NCBI RefSeq assembly: GCF_037102585.1
Contig: NW_027043819.1
Span: 1,054,001 to 1,118,000, forward strand
Reading direction: 5' to 3'
Origin: Saccharomycopsis crataegensis
Lineage: Eukaryota; Ascomycota; Saccharomycetes; Ascoideales; Saccharomycopsidaceae
DNA: 64,000 bases
The notes beneath the pieces were generated by a model. That model had not been told where the DNA came from. It saw nothing but the letters and a program-made list of their open reading frames with translations, and ran no database searches. Position numbers and translations under genes: made by a program. Of this stretch, positions 8,854 through 20,318 are shown in pieces (positions within the stretch are counted from its first letter, which is position 1; each line of letters begins with the position of its first letter).

Positions 8854-11337
8854 TCATTTTCCCCCGTCTTTCCGCTTGCATACTGAGTCAGTCCTTTCAT
8901 TCTGTCCAATTTGTTCCACTACTTTTTCAAGGATATCAACATACTGTTGTTGTACTTTGTTCATCCTGCCAATTTTGATTTCTGAATATGCTGAAGCTGA
9001 GAAAGAATTAATGATGGGTGGATTTATAGGAGAAGCGGTGGCGGCAAGAGGAGTGGCAACATTTCCATGATTTGGCGAACCATCGAAATCACCAGAGTCA
9101 GAGGTAAAATCATAAACGGAGCTGCTATCAATACATGCCTCACAACTATGGTCTGATTTAGAGCACAAATGAGTATAATCGAGCACCTCAGAAGTTTCAT
9201 TCAAAAAAGGAGGCTCAACTTGGGCAATACAATCGACAGGGTTCAAAGATTTTGGAGCAGCTTTGACTGTCAGATAATTAGCTTTGGAAACTTTATTATT
9301 CGCAATATTATAGTGATCTTTATCAGGACCACAATAAGAGTATAATTTATTACTATTAATAACTCTGGATTTCTCAATCAAAGAAGGCTCAATATTGATA
9401 TTCCCATTCAAACTCTCTGGTGCAGCTCTAACTTTTGGGAATGTGGTTTTGACAGCATTATGATCATCACGAGCAGCAAAACTACCATGAACTAGTTTAG
9501 TAGCACAGGTAACATCCATAACCACTGGGGCACTTTCTAAATCAAGATTATTGTTCAAGTCCTCCCCTGAATTCTTGGTAAGTTCAGCATTTGAGATGGT
9601 GTTCTGAGTACTATTTGACATGCTAATGTTATCAGTGAAGGGTTCGGTGGTAATAATGGTGGTAAAACTGCTTTTCGGGGTAAGCATTTCGTCAACTAAG
9701 GATCTGGTGGTACTAATAGTGGTAATGCTGCTCTTTTGGCTGACAACGTTATCAGATGATGATTGAGCAGTGCTGATAACGGCCATACTCTTGTTTGAAG
9801 TGACCTGTTCGTTAATAGTGGCAGCTGGCTTTGGAGAAACCAAGACAATTTCATGTTCCTTTCCAAAAAGAGTGTTCTGTAAAGCAATCATCAATTCAAG
9901 TTTAGATTGTATGAAGGCAGGAGCTAAGTCATTCTGCATCGTCTTGTGGGATAAGCTGGCATCGTTCCAGAGCTTTTGGCAAAAACGAACGTAGAAATCA
10001 AATTGTTCATTTTGCACTTCTGTAATAGGATCATGTTTCAATGCCGAACCTTGCGCTTCTTCTTTCACTGGCTTCTTCAAAATTTTGAGCACTTTATCGA
10101 ATTTTTTCAACTTGGAACCCTGACCTGTGTTACTATCATTGCCACTTCTAACAAGTTGTGAGTTTTTAGCTCCTTTTTTGGTGCCAGCGGAACTTTGATT
10201 TTGTGGTTGAGACTTTATTGGCACTCTTGCGGACGTTTTGGAGGAGTGCAAGATTTGGTAGTGCGCAGGGACTTTCAAGTAGCGGCTCGCTACAGACAAC
10301 GAGGTTTTTGGTTTTTCCTTATTTGGCCTTTTGGTAGCAGCAATTGGAATTTGGCATGATCCGAATCTCTGTGAAATCTTTCCAACTTTTTGTACCAAAT
10401 GATTTCTAGATACTTCAATTTTGTCAACGATTTTATCACAATTTCCTGCAAGTTTATTTCCGAATCTCAAATTTTTGACAGGGCCTTCTTTTGCCTTACC
10501 AATATTGGTATCCTCACTGTTGCTGCCAATGTCGTCCCTCTTTACTTGTTGTAATTTTCTTTGCTTTCTGGCTTCTTTTTCCTGTAATCTCTCTTCCTTT
10601 TGTTTCCTTTTGAGCTCTTGTTTGGCTTTTTTCTCTCTCAACTTTTCTTCCCTTTTCTGGATGTTCAATTGTTCTTTTTGTTCTTTTTTCCGCAACTTTT
10701 CTTCTCTCTTCTGAATTTTCAACTCTTGCTTCTCTATTTTCTTTCTCAACTTTTCTTCTCTTTTCTGCATTCTCAACTCTTCTTTTCTCTTTCTCTCCGC
10801 CCGTTTTCTTACTTTTCTGTCTTCACGACTTTCCTGTTTCAAAGCAACTTCCAAAAAATTGGGCTTACTTTTCCCGATATCATTCTTGATCCTCTCCTCT
10901 TCACGGTGTGCATTCACGGATTCAAACACAACCGTGTTTATTGTCAATGGGGATAGGCTAGTATTCTCTTCAGGTAAGTCAGCATGCGACAAAGGTTCAA
11001 TGGACGAGGCCAATATTGGCGAAAGGTCAAATGAAGATGTCTGCAGTACTGACAAAATTTCATCTGAAGAGTGTTCAGCTGGTATACGTTGGTTTGGCAA
11101 ATTTGTGGAAGGAGAATTGGTAACTGGCTTAGGGTTAATTGGAGTATATTCAACTGTGGCAGTTTCAGAAGATGATTGTTCATCTTCAGCAACACTAACA
11201 GCAGCAACATTTTTGGAAGTATATTTGAAGAAACAGAAAATATTGATGGACATCCTTCTGAAGAAAGAAGCCATTCTGTTAGATTGTGGCATCTCTGGGG
11301 AAATAGAGGTATTGATCTCTGGTTGTGGTGGTGTCAT
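8854..11337 (-). CDS. Unrecognised protein with a lysine/glutamate-rich coiled-coil repeat
   Basis: An 827-aa protein that I do not recognise. The first third is Ser/Thr/Pro-rich and probably disordered. Residues of roughly 170-270 are extremely charged and made of repeats of about 17 residues around QKREEKLRKK (at least three clear copies, then degenerate ones), predicting a long helix or coiled coil. A basic, Lys/Ser-rich segment follows, then a Ser/Thr-rich region in which motifs such as SSFTTIITTE and SSITTISTTR recur. No signal peptide or membrane segment is evident. The ATG at 11335-11337 opens the frame. Both flanking intergenic regions are about 2 kb, so the context gives no hint of function. 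It could be a cytoskeletal or nuclear scaffold, but that is a guess. Confidence 0.75.
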   Translation of the reverse strand: MTPPQPEINTSISPEMPQSNRMASFFRRMSINIFCFFKYTSKNVAAVSVAEDEQSSSETATVEYTPINPKPVTNSPSTNLPNQRIPAEHSSDEILSVLQTSSFDLSPILASSIEPLSHADLPEENTSLSPLTINTVVFESVNAHREEERIKNDIGKSKPNFLEVALKQESREDRKVRKRAERKRKEELRMQKREEKLRKKIEKQELKIQKREEKLRKKEQKEQLNIQKREEKLREKKAKQELKRKQKEERLQEKEARKQRKLQQVKRDDIGSNSEDTNIGKAKEGPVKNLRFGNKLAGNCDKIVDKIEVSRNHLVQKVGKISQRFGSCQIPIAATKRPNKEKPKTSLSVASRYLKVPAHYQILHSSKTSARVPIKSQPQNQSSAGTKKGAKNSQLVRSGNDSNTGQGSKLKKFDKVLKILKKPVKEEAQGSALKHDPITEVQNEQFDFYVRFCQKLWNDASLSHKTMQNDLAPAFIQSKLELMIALQNTLFGKEHEIVLVSPKPAATINEQVTSNKSMAVISTAQSSSDNVVSQKSSITTISTTRSLVDEMLTPKSSFTTIITTEPFTDNISMSNSTQNTISNAELTKNSGEDLNNNLDLESAPVVMDVTCATKLVHGSFAARDDHNAVKTTFPKVRAAPESLNGNINIEPSLIEKSRVINSNKLYSYCGPDKDHYNIANNKVSKANYLTVKAAPKSLNPVDCIAQVEPPFLNETSEVLDYTHLCSKSDHSCEACIDSSSVYDFTSDSGDFDGSPNHGNVATPLAATASPINPPIINSFSASAYSEIKIGRMNKVQQQYVDILEKVVEQIGQNERTDSVCKRKDGGK

Positions 11338-13346
11338 ATTCTAATGGGACTGTTAGTTTTCTGTTGATCTTGGTTCTGTGCGATCTACCCTTCCAAAGGA
11401 GTGGCTGATTAGGGAGATATAGATCATCAAAAAGAATGTAACAAAGTCTTCGAATGATAACTTGCCAATGATGAAGTAAATGTTTTCAATATGATCACTA
11501 AAAATCTGAAGATTTTGGTGGTGGTGTAGGTTGAAAGTAATTTTGGTTTGATAGAAGGGATTTTTAGAGTAAGAGATTTTTGTGAACCACTTTGAAAACC
11601 AGTTATGGTTATATGTTACTCTCCGCTTATTTTTGTGTAACAAAGCAGCAAATGCCACAGACATAAAAGTCATCTCGGCATGTGTGAACAAAAAGCTGCA
11701 TGTTAGAAATCACAAAAACAAAAAACAAAAAAAGTGCCCCATGACTTTTCACTGATAAAGTGTATGATTATATTTTTGATGCAAAATAATGCATATATAA
11801 TGCCAGTAGTTATATTAATTCCAGTATAAAAACCGATCTATTGACGTTTGTAGTATCTACTACACCATTTCTTTCACTTTGGTGCAAATGGCCTGCGTGA
11901 AACCCGTACACTGGGGATCTCATCTCTACACTAATATATTTCTTGATTTCTTCTTTAAGAGACAAGAACTCTTCAGAAAAGTGAATCTACTTATGTAATA
12001 TATAACTCTTTTATTGCTGTGATATATGCCCATATAGGTGGCACTGATAGCGGGGTTTTTGGTCAAAGACATGATACCATAATAGAGGCTTCCTAGTCGT
12101 TATATATAATGTAGATAATATTGTATCAGATGATCCTTCTACAGATCTATGGCTGCATAATACGTCAATAAATTACTGTAAAAGGGAAAATAAGCTCAAG
12201 AAAGATGAAATGACATGTTGATAGTTACGTGGTTGTTTTCGTAAATCTGCGCAACCTTCTAGTTAAATGTGTGTAATAGAATCTTGAAACCATTTTTTGC
12301 TCAACAGACCCTGCTATCTACTTTTTTACCAAACAGCCATTCATCTTAAAATTATGCTCCAGAATAAATAAATAACAGAAAAGATTTCCAGTCTTCTCTG
12401 TTGCGAAAAAAACTAATACCAGAAGATTACTCTCCTCACTGGCTCATCATATTGATAGTTATATAAAACCTAACTCAACTGTACAATTCTTTTTGAATTC
12501 CTTTAGGATGAACCAAAAGATCATCAATTACGCTTATTGGACTAGTAGCTTCTTTGCTCCCCCTGGGAATTCCAGCAATCATGCTAACTTTCATTCTAAC
12601 GGACCTCAAACTTTGCATAAACCCGTACACGGTATGATATCTGTACACCAACATTAGACATGCAGTTATACCATCTTCCACCAGCTATTCTTGTGTATCA
12701 TTAATATGTTAATATATTTTTTGTAGTGTGGAATTGCCTAATAACTTTATAAATAAAATTTAGCTGATCAAGTATCGTAGAGATAATCAAGTATCGTAGA
12801 GAGGAAACTAAAAGCTGGCTTCGTTTGCCGATTTGAGATCTACTTCTCGATATTTATTCACCTCCATCATTCCAGCTCCGATGTTTGTACCATATATAAT
12901 GAGCTAGAATATTTTGCTACAGAATTGATTAAACATAATATTTCATTTACTAATTGAATGATCAGAATCAATAACACTACCGTTTCAAAGTATGTCGCCC
13001 TCATATAAATGTGAAAATTTTATTCTATTGCTAACCTTAATATACAATTGAAAATTACTAATATTTGATGAAAATAAGTTGATAATATAAGATAATTTTT
13101 GCGCAAACACTGCGTTCTATGAAATGATGACTTGCATGCAAAGAGGTAGGAGAATTATAATATAATATAATCAGGTTCGGTTGAGACAAGGCTCTTTCGT
13201 TGTGTCCAGTATTGGCTGATGAGTGAATATAAATTATTTTCAGGATCCCTTACGTCTTATTTCAATAAAATATTTTAAAGATAACAATACCCCTTGGGAA
13301 AGGAAAAAGAAAAAAAAGAAAAAAGAAAGGAAATAAAAAAAAAAAA
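11338..13346. other. Intergenic, AT-rich, no gene seen
   Basis: About 2 kb with only short ORFs that look accidental. It contains two copies of ATCAAGTATCGTAGAGA spaced 19 bp apart (12767-12783 and 12786-12802), and purine-rich DNA just downstream of the next gene (13290-13346). Confidence 0.5.
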
Positions 13347-15872
13347 TCATCCGTAAACCGCTATAAAAAATCCCATAATAAATCCGAATCCTATTAATAC
13401 AAATATTCCCCCAAGAGACACTAATACATTTCTAAACAAATTTAACCAGCTATTATTTAGTCCGTTATTTCCACAATATTCCATACTTTCCTCGTCATAA
13501 TATTCAGGGTGATGATAATGAGATGGATATGGTATTGTGTAGCCTCCATCCCCTGCACCAACACCCGATGCAGCTCGCAATTTAAAACCTCCACGGCCTG
13601 GAGAGCTCACTATTTTTTGATTTCCTTTAGCATTATTAGATATATTTTGGTTATTAAGGTTGGATTTATTTGAAAACTGACTCTTGGAAGAAATTGAAGA
13701 TTGAGTTGGGTTCCTGCTATGATGTCTTATTCTTCTAGATGCTTTTTTTGACGCCCCTGAGTATTTTCGCTGATGATCATGCTTTTGATGATATTGGTAA
13801 TGATGTTTCTTACTTTGCGAAGCTAAGTGAGTGTTCTGCTTATTACTGAAGAAAGCATTAGATTGCTTCAATTCCGGTGACACTTCTGGTGATGATGCAT
13901 ATGTCTGATGATAGAATTGGCGTAGCTTGCTTGTGATTGAATGATAATTCATCATTCCTGGATCGACATTCGCAGATAGAAGGCCACTGCTTTCATCAAA
14001 ATCTTCATCGCGATGTTCAAGTTGTCCCTGGTTCCCAAGATCATCCTCATTTTCATAGCCAATATCTATCATATGCAGCCCCTCGGGATATAGATATGGT
14101 TGTTCCTTACTCTCCAAATAGTTTCCGACATTATCTCGTGAGTCCGGCATAGAGTAAAAAAATCTGTCATGAAGATAATTCACACTTTTTGATGGATTCA
14201 CATTATCATTATCATGCCAGTGTCCGCCATCGTGAATAGCATTCTGATTCTCTCCTTTTTGATGCAGGTTATTACTATAGTACCTGCTACCTTTGTATTT
14301 GCCTTTATTTTCATAAACGTGTTGATTTTGGAATTTCTGCCCTCCTTGTCCCCTCCCCCGGCCTGTATGAATTTTTCCATAGGAGGAAATTCTATTATTA
14401 TAGTGGACGTTATGTTCTACAGATAAAGTTTTTCTTCTTTTTGATAAACTTTGCTTAATAGTTTCGATGGTGCCTTCTGATTCATCCACTTCCTCTTCAT
14501 CAACTTCAACCTCCTCATTCGGATAATCAATGTTTTTTGTGTCAAATGTATAGTACGCTAATGGCGACCCAAGTTTTGGATTGCCTGTATCTTGAATCGA
14601 TTGATCAGAAACTTTTCTTTCAAGTACTATAGGAGGCGCAATGTGTTTCGAAGATGAAGATCCATATAACATTTCGTAATAGTCATAATCGTTAGAAGAA
14701 TATCCATCATCTTCATCCTCATTTTCATCTATATCATTTCCGTCATCTTCAAGAACCCTTATTAACTGGTTTTCATTGACATCAATATTTTTGATCCTTT
14801 CATCATCACCAGGACTTTTTCCATGGGCCAAGTTTCTCAGTGGGTTTTTCTTTTTAAATGTGTGTGCCCTAATATCATGAGGAGCCTGCAATGCCTGAAA
14901 CTGAGTATGATGTGGTTGTAAATGATGATAATCATTATGTCTGTCCCTTCCACTGAAGTTGAAATTTTGCCCCAAGAATGGGTTGTTCATCAGTATTGCT
15001 GTGTCTCTTCTAGCCCAATCTTGAGGGAAGTTAGGTGCTCCTCCTTGTACCGTTGATAAGCTGGTAAGGTCGCTGAAATCACTGTCGTGGTTTCCGGGAT
15101 TTGTAGAGTGTTGAAAAATATTCATTTGCTGCGGATGGCGGATATCATGGTTTTTATTTTGAGAAGATTTTGATGAGGAGTCCACTATTTTTTCTTTCCC
15201 TTCTTCATTCTGCTCGGCTCTAACAGCATGACGTTGTTGGTACAAACTATCAAAGAAAGCTTGAAAATTGTTTGTTTCTGGTGAATCTGCATCCAAAGCA
15301 TCAGGATTATGGGTTACATCACCTCTATTACTATATACAAATGTTTCATTTCCGTCAGATTGGGCGGCATCATTTTGCATTTCACTTTCCAAATCAGTCT
15401 CAAATAATTCAGCTCTTAACATGTTGTTCTTTGACTTTCTCTGGAGGTTATTCAGACTCTCTTTATCAGAACTTGCTTCGCTGGTAGTTTCCCCACAGAC
15501 CACAGCTTGAGCATTAGTTATGCTATTGATAGTGCCATTTCCATGGTTGTTCTTTTTCGATCGTAGCGAGAGTGAGTTCATATGCTGCTGCTGCTGATTG
15601 TCATCTACCAAATGCATATTACCAACATTAACCAATTTCTTCAACGCCCCATGTATCACTTTTGCATCATTGAGCCCCGGTATTCGTTCATCAAACACTC
15701 CCAGCTCACTAGTTGCAGTAGTTAGAGCACTATTGTTACTAATAGTGGGTGTGATGGTGGTGTCTGTTCCCGTCGCGTCTGTCTCAGCGAGTCTGAGAGT
15801 TGAACTAGTATTAATGGTCTCCGTCTCCACCAAAAGACTATTATGGTTCGGGAGAGCTATGGTCTCCGTCAT
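13347..15872 (-). CDS. Unrecognised Asn/His-rich protein with a C-terminal membrane segment
   Basis: An 841-aa protein, mostly polar and low in complexity: Gln and Asn runs near the N terminus, acidic clusters (DDGNDIDENEDEDDGY; EEVEVDEEEVDE) and a basic His/Ser/Lys-rich stretch at about 690-740. The only strongly hydrophobic segment is at the very C terminus (about 812-838, LVSLGGIFVLIGFGFIMGFF), followed by AVYG and the stop. The layout therefore suggests a tail-anchored or single-pass protein with a large cytosolic disordered domain. It recalls vacuolar regulator Vac7, which also has an Asn-rich cytosolic part, but Vac7 carries a lumenal domain after its membrane segment and none is present here. 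I do not assign a function. The ATG at 15870-15872 is the natural start. Confidence 0.75.
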   Translation of the reverse strand: MTETIALPNHNSLLVETETINTSSTLRLAETDATGTDTTITPTISNNSALTTATSELGVFDERIPGLNDAKVIHGALKKLVNVGNMHLVDDNQQQQHMNSLSLRSKKNNHGNGTINSITNAQAVVCGETTSEASSDKESLNNLQRKSKNNMLRAELFETDLESEMQNDAAQSDGNETFVYSNRGDVTHNPDALDADSPETNNFQAFFDSLYQQRHAVRAEQNEEGKEKIVDSSSKSSQNKNHDIRHPQQMNIFQHSTNPGNHDSDFSDLTSLSTVQGGAPNFPQDWARRDTAILMNNPFLGQNFNFSGRDRHNDYHHLQPHHTQFQALQAPHDIRAHTFKKKNPLRNLAHGKSPGDDERIKNIDVNENQLIRVLEDDGNDIDENEDEDDGYSSNDYDYYEMLYGSSSSKHIAPPIVLERKVSDQSIQDTGNPKLGSPLAYYTFDTKNIDYPNEEVEVDEEEVDESEGTIETIKQSLSKRRKTLSVEHNVHYNNRISSYGKIHTGRGRGQGGQKFQNQHVYENKGKYKGSRYYSNNLHQKGENQNAIHDGGHWHDNDNVNPSKSVNYLHDRFFYSMPDSRDNVGNYLESKEQPYLYPEGLHMIDIGYENEDDLGNQGQLEHRDEDFDESSGLLSANVDPGMMNYHSITSKLRQFYHQTYASSPEVSPELKQSNAFFSNKQNTHLASQSKKHHYQYHQKHDHQRKYSGASKKASRRIRHHSRNPTQSSISSKSQFSNKSNLNNQNISNNAKGNQKIVSSPGRGGFKLRAASGVGAGDGGYTIPYPSHYHHPEYYDEESMEYCGNNGLNNSWLNLFRNVLVSLGGIFVLIGFGFIMGFFIAVYG

Positions 15873-16235
15873 CCTCCTCTTGGTTTTTGGAAATATATAG
15901 TAGCTCCACTGGCTATTGTATTAGTTTAGTGAGGAGAGGTTGGTCATTTATTCCTTATTCACTTACTTTTTTTTTCTTTTTTTTTTGTAAAAAAAAATCC
16001 GTCGAGCCACCCTGCAATTCACTGAGACATATGACGTTATATAATAATAAATTTATATATCATCAAAACAGAGATTCTACAACTTGGAGAAGCCAAAAAA
16101 TTGAAAAAAAAAACAGTTGACAAACAAATTGCCTTTCTTTTCTGGCGTGTGATTATTTATACATAATCAAAAAAAATGCCTATATACATGATCAAATAAA
16201 TATCTATATCCATTCTAAACCCGAAGAGAAAAAAA
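15873..16235. other. Intergenic between the 841-aa gene and CLU1
   Basis: A 363-bp spacer with T- and A-runs. It is the promoter side of the 841-aa gene and the 3' side of CLU1. Nothing else is seen. Confidence 0.5.
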
Positions 16236-19200
16236 TTAAGTGGTCTTCTTCTTCTTCTTCTTGTTCTTCTTCTTGGATGGAGCAGGTTGTTGCTGTTGTT
16301 GTGCTTGTGAAGTTTGTGCTTGTAAAGTTTGTGATTGTTTAGCCTTGGATTGCTGAGCCATTTTGTTGTACTTGCCAGTTTCATAGGTGTATCTCACTAA
16401 TCTTTCCATCCACAAGTAAGATTCTTTGGTAATAGGATGTCTCAACCCAACGTTCTTTTTCAACAAATGGTTCAATTTGTTATATTCTCTAAGGGCTGAA
16501 CTGAATTGGCCACTTTCAAGATATAATTGTGACAAGTTACGTCTCAAAATCATGGTAACATTAGATTCTTTACCGTTAAATTTCTCACTCAATTCAATAG
16601 CCTTGCCGTACAAGTCGATATTGTTCTCAAACAAGCCTAAGCTACTGTAAATGAAGCCAATGTTGCTGATAACGGTGGTGTTCAATGGATGCATGGAGGC
16701 CAACAAACAGTCTTCTTCACTGATTTCCTTGTCAATACTGTTGTTACTCTTGAGTTTCAAAATGTCCAAAATTCTTTGATAAGTTTCAATAGAGGCAATT
16801 TGGCTACCGTTGATGTTTTGAAGGAATGCCAAGTTCAATAAAGACAATACAACCTTGTATGAATCAATACCGTAAACTCTTTCACCGACAATCAAAGATC
16901 TCTTAGCATAATCAATAGCCACTTCAACCTGGCCAATTTCGGCGTAAATGTTGGATAAAGTGCTACAAATCTCAGCGATCTTAGGGTGGATACTGCCGTA
17001 GACTTGTTCTTGCAAAGAAAGAGATTCGAGAACCAAGGAGACCCCGAGGTTAACGTTTTCCTCACGTTGTTTAGCGGCCTTTTCAGCGTCTTCTTCGGTG
17101 CTTGGTGGAATAGTGCTGTAAATGTATTCACGGCCAGTGTTCAAAATTTCCTGGGCAAGTGATGATTCAAAGGTACAATCATTGATCTTTGGAACCAAAT
17201 TGAGAACATTGGATGGAGTGAAAATGGTGTTTTGAGGCTTTGAAATGTCTTGGGCTAATGGAGTTGTGGCATTATTCTTCTTCTTGTTCTTCTTAGCTTT
17301 GGAGTTTGAAACTGGGGCATTAGAAGAGGTAGCAGGTTGCACGGCAGTTGCAGCGGCAAATTTCTCGAAGGTAGCTTCATCAAAAGCATAATCCTTAGCG
17401 AGTAATTGAATACCAAATTTCATGGAAATTTCTCTGAGTAAAGAAATTGGGTTAAAAGCAATGAATTTCTTAATAGTTTCGACAGATAATTCCAATCTGA
17501 ATCTCTTGAAAGCTTCTCTGGAAACTAAAGCAATCAAAGCGTCACAGGTTGACAAGCTTGACAATTTTTCATTCAAAGCGGCCAATTCTGGAGATGACAA
17601 GTCATAAGCAGATTCCAAAAATCCTTGCAATTTGAATTCTGGTTTGCTGTTGATTTCAAATCCAAATAAGAGGTTTAAAAAGTGAGAAACGATTGATGGA
17701 GCGAATTCAATACCAGCAACATCAGTCAAAGAGCGTAAGACGTGCTTAGAAGTTCTAGCAATCACTTCTTGAACAATGACTTTGTAGAAACTGTTATAAG
17801 CAGCAGCAGCCTTGTTCATGTCAAAGATGGAATTATCTTCTTCAGCTTCTTCAGCCTCTTCAGTGGTTTCCTTTGATTCATCGTTTTCTTGAGCTTCCTT
17901 TTCCTTCTTAGCAGCCTCCTTTTTCTTATCTTCTTCTTCTTTCAATTCATTATCCTTTGCGATTTGCTCCAATTCAACCTTTCTTTTCTCTTCAGTTTCC
18001 GCCTTAGATTCCAAGATCTTTTTGGCTAACAATCCCAAATGACGTAAATTGATACCCTGTTTGTGTAAAGTTTCAGTTAAGTGTTCACCATCTAACGGAA
18101 CCATAGCCTTTCCAGTGAAAACATCCGCCAAAAATTCTTCAATGATGGTATTGTGCAAGAAATCACCAAGTTGTCTAACACAATCTTCATCTTCCTTGAC
18201 TTCTTTAAGTTGCTCAGCACTGAGATCCTCTGGTTTGCCCTTAAGGGAAAAGGCGTCAGGATTGAAAGTGAATTTTGCGGCATCGACGGTGATCTTAGGT
18301 CCATCTTCTTGACTCTTATCTTCATCGCTCAACTTTTCACTTTCAGCCTTGATCTCTTTGGCAACGTTTCTTCTGAACCATTCATCAACCAATTCATGTC
18401 TCAACAACACTTGTCTGAATGGATAGCTATCCTCCTTTGATTCATCGCAATTTTCTTCGATGAATTTGATATCCAATGGAGTAGTTTTGTACATATCAAT
18501 GATATACAATCTATCGTCACTACCCTTAAGACCCTTGGTATCCAAAGAAGTAACCAATTCAGTAACATTGCTATGTTCGCCTTCGGCAGATTGTGACCAA
18601 ACAGTGTGTTTTTTCAAATGGAAGTAATCACTAATTGTCTTGAAAGATTTTTCGAATAATTTGGTGTCATTAATTTTGTTAAATTCATCGCCAAAGCCAT
18701 AGGCAACCTTTTCAGTTATACGAGATGACAATTCTTCGGATTTTAATTGGCCATTTTCGTCAAAGTCTTCTTCCTGTAATGGGATGACCTGGTTGAAAAC
18801 CCCTGGAATTGGAGCTTGACAAACAACACGGTAACCAGCGTAATCAACAATGGTGGTCATCGCATATTTCACTTTCCCATCATCCAAGTTATTCAACTTC
18901 TTAATGGCCACGAGATCCTTCTTAGCAGCATAACGAGCAGCTTCTTCACCACCAGCATTGGCGTATTGGTTGCTTGAATCAATGGCAAAAGAATAGAAAA
19001 TATTGTTTCTAAGGAAAATCTTATCTTTTAAATTGGTTTCGGAGATATCCAAAGCTGGAATATCACCATTAATGATAGCCACGGCGGTCTTGGTGGCAGC
19101 AGTAGCGAATTCAAATCCGGTCTTGTTGAGCAAACGTTCACGGGCAATACGTTCAGTTAAATTGGCCTTTGGGAAGTCAATAAACTGTTGGTAGTCATCG

Positions 19201-20318
19201 TTCCAAGAACGCAACAAATCACCGCTATCAGAACCACCAACAAGGAATTGAATTTGGGTTTTACCAAAGTCAGGTTGTTGGTTGTAGCTTGGGCGGTCGG
19301 CAATCCATGGATTAGAAAGGAATGAGTTAGTTGGAATCAAAAATTTCAATGGATTAGTGCTCATGAGCAAATCTCTGTTGGATTCTTCAACTTCATTGAA
19401 TTTCTCGGACAAAAGTTGTATCAAGTTATATAAAGAATGGAACTTCTTGTTACCTTGAGCAGCCAACTTCTTATGTGGCAAATTCTTGGTTTTCAAACTT
19501 GGGTCGAATCTGGAGTTAGAAGAATTGTTCAAGTAAAATCCATTAATAGTGGCAGTGATGTGATGATTGTCACCTTCTAATGTTTGGACTTGTAAATATA
19601 ATAAGTGTCCTTCGTTCAATTTGCTATAAGAGGAAACTGGATTCCAGCCGGACAAAGACATGTTCTTCAAAGCTGGTTTCAATTGGGCAGGGTTCTTAGT
19701 TATCAATAAGTCTTCTGCGGAAGCATCGGATCCTTCGACAATAGCAGACTTGAGAGTTTCAAACTCTTTCTTATCTTCATTGGTAAGTTTATAGCTTTCA
19801 GTTTGTGGAGCGTCATCTTTTTCTCCTTCAGTCTTTTCATCAACAGTCTTTTCGAATTTCTTCTCGTTGAAGTGCAATTCAGAGAATTTGGTACTACCAG
19901 AATCAATCCCAGAATATTCAACCCCCAAAGGATCAGAATTGTCAAACTGTAAAAGCCCGCAGTTTTCTCTGATCTTCATGACGTGTTCCCTGACGGTCTT
20001 CAAAGTATAATTCTTTTCGACCAATTCCAATTTCACTCCTTCACTTTCATCTTGCAAAAGTTCCTCCATAGTAACATTTTCATCCAATGGAACCTTTGAG
20101 CCTGGCAACACAAGATTGAAACAAGTCAAGTGGGAAGTAGATGGCATAATAGTGATGTTTTGGCTAATTGAATCAATAGTTTCATTGGCACTACTTTGGA
20201 AACTAATCACACTCGATTGTTCATTTGCCGGCAAAGCAATTTCGATAGCGATTGGATTTGGAATAGTGGATTCTGGAATGGCATTCTCAGATGAAGAAGC
20301 CCCTTGTTCTGCAGACAT
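16236..20318 (-). CDS. CLU1: Clustered mitochondria protein Clu1/Tif31
   Basis: A 1360-aa cytosolic protein of the Clu family. It is needed for normal mitochondrial distribution, binds mRNAs of mitochondrial proteins and associates with eIF3. The order of regions fits the family: an N-terminal CLU-N part (LPGSKVPLDENVTMEELLQD), a central Clu domain at about 340-620 (WNDDYQQFIDFPKAN; IVDYAGYRVVCQAPIPGV), an eIF3-p135-like region at about 720-960, a Lys/Glu-rich linker (near 790-850) inside it, and C-terminal tetratricopeptide repeats at about 1090-1290 (SLSLQEQVYGSIHPKIAEIC; YAKRSLIVGERVYG). It ends in a lysine-rich tail. Length is close to S. cerevisiae Tif31 (about 1277 aa). The start ATG at 20316-20318 gives MSAEQGASSSEN. 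Confidence 0.95.
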   Translation of the reverse strand: MSAEQGASSSENAIPESTIPNPIAIEIALPANEQSSVISFQSSANETIDSISQNITIMPSTSHLTCFNLVLPGSKVPLDENVTMEELLQDESEGVKLELVEKNYTLKTVREHVMKIRENCGLLQFDNSDPLGVEYSGIDSGSTKFSELHFNEKKFEKTVDEKTEGEKDDAPQTESYKLTNEDKKEFETLKSAIVEGSDASAEDLLITKNPAQLKPALKNMSLSGWNPVSSYSKLNEGHLLYLQVQTLEGDNHHITATINGFYLNNSSNSRFDPSLKTKNLPHKKLAAQGNKKFHSLYNLIQLLSEKFNEVEESNRDLLMSTNPLKFLIPTNSFLSNPWIADRPSYNQQPDFGKTQIQFLVGGSDSGDLLRSWNDDYQQFIDFPKANLTERIARERLLNKTGFEFATAATKTAVAIINGDIPALDISETNLKDKIFLRNNIFYSFAIDSSNQYANAGGEEAARYAAKKDLVAIKKLNNLDDGKVKYAMTTIVDYAGYRVVCQAPIPGVFNQVIPLQEEDFDENGQLKSEELSSRITEKVAYGFGDEFNKINDTKLFEKSFKTISDYFHLKKHTVWSQSAEGEHSNVTELVTSLDTKGLKGSDDRLYIIDMYKTTPLDIKFIEENCDESKEDSYPFRQVLLRHELVDEWFRRNVAKEIKAESEKLSDEDKSQEDGPKITVDAAKFTFNPDAFSLKGKPEDLSAEQLKEVKEDEDCVRQLGDFLHNTIIEEFLADVFTGKAMVPLDGEHLTETLHKQGINLRHLGLLAKKILESKAETEEKRKVELEQIAKDNELKEEEDKKKEAAKKEKEAQENDESKETTEEAEEAEEDNSIFDMNKAAAAYNSFYKVIVQEVIARTSKHVLRSLTDVAGIEFAPSIVSHFLNLLFGFEINSKPEFKLQGFLESAYDLSSPELAALNEKLSSLSTCDALIALVSREAFKRFRLELSVETIKKFIAFNPISLLREISMKFGIQLLAKDYAFDEATFEKFAAATAVQPATSSNAPVSNSKAKKNKKKNNATTPLAQDISKPQNTIFTPSNVLNLVPKINDCTFESSLAQEILNTGREYIYSTIPPSTEEDAEKAAKQREENVNLGVSLVLESLSLQEQVYGSIHPKIAEICSTLSNIYAEIGQVEVAIDYAKRSLIVGERVYGIDSYKVVLSLLNLAFLQNINGSQIASIETYQRILDILKLKSNNSIDKEISEEDCLLASMHPLNTTVISNIGFIYSSLGLFENNIDLYGKAIELSEKFNGKESNVTMILRRNLSQLYLESGQFSSALREYNKLNHLLKKNVGLRHPITKESYLWMERLVRYTYETGKYNKMAQQSKAKQSQTLQAQTSQAQQQQQPAPSKKKNKKKKKKTT

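Noticed and set aside
13347-15872. Assignment as Vac7
   Set aside because: Asn-rich composition and a C-terminal membrane segment are similar, but the lumenal domain typical of Vac7 is missing and I see no diagnostic motif.
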